Assembly (NCBI GenBank): GCA_944376975.1
Contig: CALWEE010000074.1
Coordinates: 1-7,403, forward strand
Direction of reading: 5' to 3'
From: an uncultured Lachnospiraceae bacterium
Lineage (GTDB): Bacteria; Bacillota; Clostridia; Lachnospirales; Lachnospiraceae
Length of the DNA stretch: 7,403 bases
Shown: in pieces, positions 3,771-7,403 of the stretch
How positions within the stretch are numbered: position 1 is the first letter of the stretch
How the letters are laid out: each line of letters starts with the position of its first letter
The notes under the pieces: model-generated
Told to the model about the DNA's origin: nothing
Database searches by the model: none
The model's input: the letters and a program-made list of their open reading frames with translations, nothing else
Position numbers and translations under genes: made by a program

Positions 3771-6182
3771 TTATCTTGCCACGATATTGACGATCTTGCC
3801 CGGAACATAGATCTCTTTGATCACGTTTCCGGTCAGCTTTCCGCCAAGAGCTTCTTTGGCCATGGCCAGTACGTCTTCTTTGGACGCGCCGTCCGAAACG
3901 CTGATGACCGCTTTTGTCCGGCCGTTGATCTGTACCGGGATCTCGATCTCATCGTCTTTCATCGCTTCTTCATCCACTGAAGGCCATCTGTTGTCAAACA
4001 CCGATGTGTCATGACCCAGCTGCTGCCACAATTCTTCCGCCATATGCGGCGCGAACGGCGCCAGCAAGATCACCGCGGTCTCAAGCGTGGTCTTATCCAC
4101 TCCGCCTTTTTTCGTCAGGTCCACGAACTTGTTGTTGTATTCCATAAATCCGGAAATAACGGTGTTCAGGCTGAACGCTTCCAGACGGGAGGTGATGTCA
4201 TAGACCATCTTGTGACGGAGTTTGATCAGTTCCTTTGTCTCTTTGACTTGGGCGTCTTTGTTATTGAGCACCATATGCCAGAAACGGTTCAGGAACCGGT
4301 AAACCCCGTCGATGCCCCTGTCGTCCCACTCGGAATCCAGTTCCGGCGGACCGACAAACAGTTCGTACATTCTCAGGGAGTCGCAGCCGTAATCTCTTAC
4401 CAGATCGTCCGGAGAAACCACGTTGCCTTTTGACTTGCTCATCTTGATGCCGTTCTTTCCGGTGATCATGCCCTGATTGAACAGTTTATGGAAAGGCTCG
4501 TCAAAATCAATGGCGCCGATATCGCAGAGGAACTTGGTATAGAACCGGGAATAAAGCAGATGGAGCACCGCGTGTTCCACGCCGCCGATGTACATATCCA
4601 CCGGAAGATACTTGTCGGCTTTTTCTCTGGATACCAGTTCTTTATCGTTTTTGTTGTCCACGTATCTGAGGAAGTACCAGGACGACCCGGCCCACTGGGG
4701 CATGGTATTCGTCTCCCGCTTGGCCGGCGCGCCGCATACCGGGCAGGTGGTATTGACCCACTCATCGATGGCCGCCAGCGGTGATTCTCCGGTACCGGTA
4801 GGCTGATACGATTCCACATCCGGCAGGCGCAGCGGCAGTTCCTCTTCCGGAACCGGAACGCAGCCGCATTTCGGGCAGTGGATGATCGGGATCGGCTCGC
4901 CCCAATATCTCTGACGGGAGAATACCCAGTCTCTCAGTTTATAATTGACGGTCTTGCGTCCGCAGCCCATCTTTTCGATCATTTCCGGGGCTTCTTTTTT
5001 GAGCACGGCCGATTCCATACCGTTCCAGTCGCCGGAATTGATCATCGTGCCGGAAGCTTCCGTATAGGCTTCTTTCATATCCGGGATCTCCACACCGTCT
5101 TTGGCGATGACCTGAACGATGGGGATATCAAATTTCTTCGCGAATTCAAAGTCTCTGTCGTCATGGGCCGGTACGCACATGATGGCGCCGGTGCCGTAAT
5201 CCGCCAGGACGTAATCGGAAAGCCAGATCGGCACTTTTTTGCCGTTGATCGGATTGATGGCGTAGCTTCCTGTAAATACGCCGGTCTTTTCCTTGTCCTG
5301 GAGACGGTCCACGTTGGATTTCATGGACGCGTCGAAGATGTATTTTTCCACCGCTTCCCGCGTCTCATCGGTGGCCAGAGATCTGGCCAGCGCGTGTTCC
5401 GGCGCCAGCACCATGAAGGTGGCGCCGTGGAGGGTATCCGGACGGGTCGTGTAGACCGTGATCGCGTCGTCCCTGCCGTCCACCTTGAATTCCACTTCGG
5501 CCCCGTAGGATTTTCCGATCCAGTCGGTCTGCATCTTTTTAACCTTTTCCGGCCAATCCAGTTTGTCCAGATCGTTCAGCAGCCGGTCCGCGTATTTGGT
5601 GATGCGCAGCATCCACTGCTTCAGGTTTTTCTTTGTCACCGGAGAGCCGCACCGTTCGCAGCAGCCGTTGACGACTTCTTCGTTGGCCAGACCGGTCTTA
5701 CAGGACGGACACCAGTTGATCGGCATCTCTTTTTCATAAGCCAGGCCCGCTTTGAACATTTTTACAAAGATCCACTGGGTCCATTTGTAGAAGTCCGGAT
5801 CGGTCGTGTTGACTTCCATGTCCCAGTCATAGATCGCGGCGATCTGTTTGATCTGTTCCTTGATATGGGCGATGTTGTCCGCCGTGGACTTGGCCGGATG
5901 AACGCCCATCTTGATGGCGTAGTTTTCCGCCGGAAGGCCGAAAGCGTCCCAGCCCATGGGATGGATCAGGTAGTAGCCCTGGAGCATTTTATAGCGGCTC
6001 CATACGTCGGAGATCACATAACCTCTCCAATGGCCCACATGCAGGCCGTTGCCTGACGGATAAGGAAACATATCCAGGCAGTAATATTTCGGTTTTTTGC
6101 CATCGTTGACATTGACCGGGTGTTTCTCCCAGTTCTCCCGCCATTTCTTTTCAATCTCTCTGTGATTGTAAGATACAGCCAT
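3771..6182 (-). CDS. leuS: Leucyl-tRNA synthetase LeuRS
   Basis: An 803-aa class Ia aminoacyl-tRNA synthetase that charges tRNA-Leu with leucine in the cytoplasm, complete and of typical bacterial length. The HIGH signature is HVGH (48-51) and the KMSKS signature is exact (580-584). The CP1 editing domain carries the Thr-rich TTRPDT (245-250) and VPAHDDRD (337-344), so post-transfer editing of mischarged tRNA should be intact. Cysteine pairs fit zinc binding: C158/C161 with C174, C175 or C178, and C436/C439 with C480/C483. WAGSSWYFLRY (498-508) belongs to the catalytic core; the anticodon-binding helical domain and C-terminal domain complete the protein. The ATG at 6182 is chosen: GGAGG lies 8 bases upstream and the protein then begins MAVSYNHREIEKKW, usual for the family. 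A TTG five codons earlier overlaps that site and is unlikely. The gene is monocistronic, controlled by the T-box leader, and ends at a shared terminator. Confidence 0.99.
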   Translation of the reverse strand: MAVSYNHREIEKKWRENWEKHPVNVNDGKKPKYYCLDMFPYPSGNGLHVGHWRGYVISDVWSRYKMLQGYYLIHPMGWDAFGLPAENYAIKMGVHPAKSTADNIAHIKEQIKQIAAIYDWDMEVNTTDPDFYKWTQWIFVKMFKAGLAYEKEMPINWCPSCKTGLANEEVVNGCCERCGSPVTKKNLKQWMLRITKYADRLLNDLDKLDWPEKVKKMQTDWIGKSYGAEVEFKVDGRDDAITVYTTRPDTLHGATFMVLAPEHALARSLATDETREAVEKYIFDASMKSNVDRLQDKEKTGVFTGSYAINPINGKKVPIWLSDYVLADYGTGAIMCVPAHDDRDFEFAKKFDIPIVQVIAKDGVEIPDMKEAYTEASGTMINSGDWNGMESAVLKKEAPEMIEKMGCGRKTVNYKLRDWVFSRQRYWGEPIPIIHCPKCGCVPVPEEELPLRLPDVESYQPTGTGESPLAAIDEWVNTTCPVCGAPAKRETNTMPQWAGSSWYFLRYVDNKNDKELVSREKADKYLPVDMYIGGVEHAVLHLLYSRFYTKFLCDIGAIDFDEPFHKLFNQGMITGKNGIKMSKSKGNVVSPDDLVRDYGCDSLRMYELFVGPPELDSEWDDRGIDGVYRFLNRFWHMVLNNKDAQVKETKELIKLRHKMVYDITSRLEAFSLNTVISGFMEYNNKFVDLTKKGGVDKTTLETAVILLAPFAPHMAEELWQQLGHDTSVFDNRWPSVDEEAMKDDEIEIPVQINGRTKAVISVSDGASKEDVLAMAKEALGGKLTGNVIKEIYVPGKIVNIVAR

Positions 6183-6236
6183 TTCTTCAACCTCCAAAAG
6201 TTATTGTTTTATGACATAGCCACGGACGTCCCTCGC

Positions 6237-6255
6237 TATCCGCTCTGAGCGGATA
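6237..6255 (-). repeat. Perfect inverted repeat between the T-box terminator and leuS
   Basis: TATCCGCT (6237-6244) and AGCGGATA (6248-6255) form an 8-bp perfect stem with a 3-base loop, immediately after the U-tract of the T-box terminator and about 55 bases ahead of the leuS start. It is not a standard part of the T-box core. It would be transcribed only in read-through mRNA and might protect the 5' end after processing. Confidence 0.6.
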
Positions 6256-6257
6256 AT

Positions 6258-6294
6258 AAAAAAGCCTCTCCGTCCGATAGAGACGAAAAGGCTT
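6258..6294 (-). terminator. Regulated intrinsic terminator of the leuS T-box
   Basis: AAGCCTTTTCGTC (6294-6282) pairs with GACGGAGAGGCTT (6274-6262) over 13 bp including two G-U wobbles, with a 7-base loop, followed by six T (6263-6258). The left arm overlaps the 3' half of the antiterminator, so the two structures are mutually exclusive. Confidence 0.93.
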
Positions 6295-6492
6295 CTGTTC
6301 CGTGGTACCACTCTAATTCGCCGCCTAAAGGCAGCGCGCTCGTTCATCCGATATCGGGGATGAGGCGCCGCATCTTACGCAGGTCTCCCCTTCAGATACG
6401 GGACTCCGAGGCCAGTTGGGAAACGTTCCATACTGCCTCGCACCTGCCGGCAGCTCTCTGTCCATGTCCGGTTTCTTAATATTCCTCTTCAA
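6258..6492 (-). promoter_or_regulatory. T-box riboswitch (leucine) controlling leuS
   Basis: The - strand leader has the parts of a transcriptional T-box. The 5' Stem I region reads GAAGAGGAAT with a distal arm containing ACAGAGAGCTG. On the 3' side of Stem I, CTG (6415-6413) lies directly before GCCTCGGAGTC, where other T-boxes carry the specifier codon before ACCTTGGAGT. CTG is a leucine codon, matching the gene controlled; CTC, also Leu, lies 3 bases on. A 7-bp Stem III is at 6336-6319. The T-box core AGAGTGGTACCACGGAA is at 6314-6298. Its TAGAG can pair with CTCTA inside the terminator (about 6282-6278), forming the antiterminator. Uncharged tRNA-Leu should stabilise the antiterminator and switch leuS on; charged tRNA allows termination. 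The 5' boundary is approximate, set from the predicted promoter. Confidence 0.95.
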
Positions 6493-6498
6493 CGTCTT

Positions 6499-6526
6499 GT
6501 TATAAAACTGTATATCATTTTATCAA
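6499..6526 (-). promoter_or_regulatory. Promoter of the leuS T-box transcript
   Basis: On the - strand TTGATA (6526-6521) and TATAAC (6504-6499) are separated by 16 bases, each one mismatch from the sigma-A consensus. Transcription would begin near 6492, giving a leader of about 310 bases before leuS. The promoter lies 47 bases beyond the stop codon of the AAA+ gene. Confidence 0.75.
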
Positions 6527-6573
6527 CGGCCGCATGGGTTGTCAAGCCGTCATCCGGCAAAATTTCTCTCCTG

Positions 6574-7403
6574 TCACGGCGCGTCCCGGCGCAGGAGCCG
6601 CTTCAGTTCTTTCTTCGGCACCTCCCCATCGCCGTAGGTTTCCTCCAGCCGTTCAAACAGCCGGTCCTTGGAAGACGCAAAATAGCCGGATACATATCCC
6701 CCGTTATATTTTTCCTGGATCTGACGGATATTCGCCGAAAAATTGGCCCGGGCCGCTTCCATATATCCCGGTTCCGCTTCATAACCGGCGGCTTCCAGTA
6801 CCCGGCCAAGTATTTCCATCAGCTCATCCACACTGTAGTTGTCAAAACGGATCACATGAAACCTGCGTGAAAGCCCGGGATTATAATCCAGGAAAGCTTT
6901 CATGTCCCTTTCATATCCGGCACAGACAAAACAGATGGGCTGGCCATTGGACGGATCCGTATATTTAAGAAGCATATCCATGACTGCCCCGCCGAAATCC
7001 GTCTCTTTCCCCAGGGCATTCGATGGTAAAAGTCCGTACGCCTCGTCAATAAATAAAACCCCATCCACTGCTGTATCGAATACTTCCCGTGCTTTTATGG
7101 CCGACTGGCCTTTATAGCCGGCGATCAGCTGGCTTGGATCCGTGGTGACCACATGACCCCTTTTTAAAACGCCCGCTTTTTTCAGTACAAGCCCAAGTAT
7201 CCTGGCCACAGTGGTCTTACCGGTTCCCGGATTGCCTGCGAATATGAAATGTTTCGGCGGCGCGGTCCCTTCAAAACGGCTTTGGCGGATCATTTTCCGG
7301 ATTTCTTTTTTTACGCCGGAAAGCCCCACCATATGCTCCAGCTGATCCATGGCGTCTTCCTGAGCCTGGTCTGTTGTATATATTTTAAGTGTCTCCGGTA
7401 TCT
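6574..7403 (-). CDS. AAA+ ATPase of the CbxX/CfxQ (SpoVK-like) family, 5' end outside window
   Basis: Numbering is from the Met codon at 7350. The frame stays open to the window edge for 17 more codons, and that Met has only a weak AGGA site and lies inside the family's opening segment (MDQLEHMVGLSGVKKEIRKM), so the real start is probably upstream. Walker A is GNPGTGKTT (39-47) and Walker B is GVLFIDEAY (97-105, D102/E103). The family-typical AGYERDM (144-150) occupies the sensor 1 region, and the arginine finger lies in NPGLSRRF (157-164). The C-terminal lid departs from the usual 'GNAR-x-VRN' motif, reading YNGGYVSGYFASSKDRLFERL (215-235). Relatives include rubisco-activase-type CbxX, B. 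subtilis SpoVK and ATPase modules of secretion-type systems. These are hexameric remodelling ATPases; the substrate here is unknown. It is a cytoplasmic protein upstream of leuS on the same strand, but leuS has its own promoter. I see no convincing terminator after it. Confidence 0.93.
   Translation of the reverse strand, partial: IPETLKIYTTDQAQEDAMDQLEHMVGLSGVKKEIRKMIRQSRFEGTAPPKHFIFAGNPGTGKTTVARILGLVLKKAGVLKRGHVVTTDPSQLIAGYKGQSAIKAREVFDTAVDGVLFIDEAYGLLPSNALGKETDFGGAVMDMLLKYTDPSNGQPICFVCAGYERDMKAFLDYNPGLSRRFHVIRFDNYSVDELMEILGRVLEAAGYEAEPGYMEAARANFSANIRQIQEKYNGGYVSGYFASSKDRLFERLEETYGDGEVPKKELKRLLRRDAP

Noticed and set aside
4878..6056. A 392-codon open frame on the + strand
   Set aside because: It lies wholly antisense to leuS, in a fixed frame relation to a strongly conserved gene, with no ribosome binding site and composition typical of a shadow frame (many His, Arg, Phe, Val).
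6183..6197. TTG start five codons upstream for leuS
   Set aside because: The TTG overlaps the GGAGG that serves the ATG at 6182, and the family normally begins near that ATG.
6540..6573. Possible terminator after the AAA+ gene (GCCG with CGGC)
   Set aside because: Only a 4-bp stem with no U-tract follows the stop codon, so transcripts may continue towards the leuS leader.
1..7403. Defence island, mobile element or CRISPR array
   Set aside because: No transposase, integrase, terminal inverted repeats, regularly spaced repeats or nuclease genes are visible; base composition is even across the window.

Overview
The window (7403 bases, moderately GC-rich) looks like chromosomal core sequence from a spore-forming Firmicute of the class Clostridia, most likely Lachnospiraceae-like. 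The grounds are AGGAGG-type ribosome binding sites on nearly every gene, a leucine T-box riboswitch in front of leuS, an MnmM (YtqB)-type methyltransferase, an AprX-like subtilase, and a small Cys/Gly/Asn-rich hydrophobic protein of a kind common in clostridial spore formers. I see no insertion sequence, phage gene, CRISPR array, tRNA or rRNA.

Layout. At 1-686 (+) is the C-terminal part of an S8 subtilisin-like protease, its beginning cut off by the window edge. It converges on galE (768-1787, -) across a strong hairpin terminator. Upstream of galE on the same strand are a 77-aa XRE-type regulator (1923-2156, -) and mnmM (2231-2785, -). A compact divergent promoter region (2786-2902) separates mnmM from two + strand genes: a 76-aa, 14-cysteine protein built from two diverged copies of one module (2903-3133), and an unrecognised 149-aa protein (3284-3733). 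A hairpin-rich 150-base spacer lies between these two. The second converges on leuS (3771-6182, -) across a hairpin shared by both. leuS is preceded by a complete T-box leader (about 6258-6492) and its promoter (6499-6526). Finally, an AAA+ ATPase of the CbxX/CfxQ (SpoVK-like) family (6574-7403, -) runs off the right edge.

How the genes relate. Most are independent housekeeping units: nucleotide-sugar epimerisation (GalE), tRNA wobble modification (MnmM) and leucyl-tRNA synthesis (LeuRS). leuS is controlled by uncharged tRNA-Leu through transcription antitermination. The least explained part is the + strand pair at 2903-3733. The high-cysteine gene has a promoter-like sequence that fits the late mother-cell sigma-K pattern (AC, 16 bases, CATATAATA) as well as a sigma-A -10 box. 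A spore-envelope role for the pair is therefore a testable inference, not an established fact.
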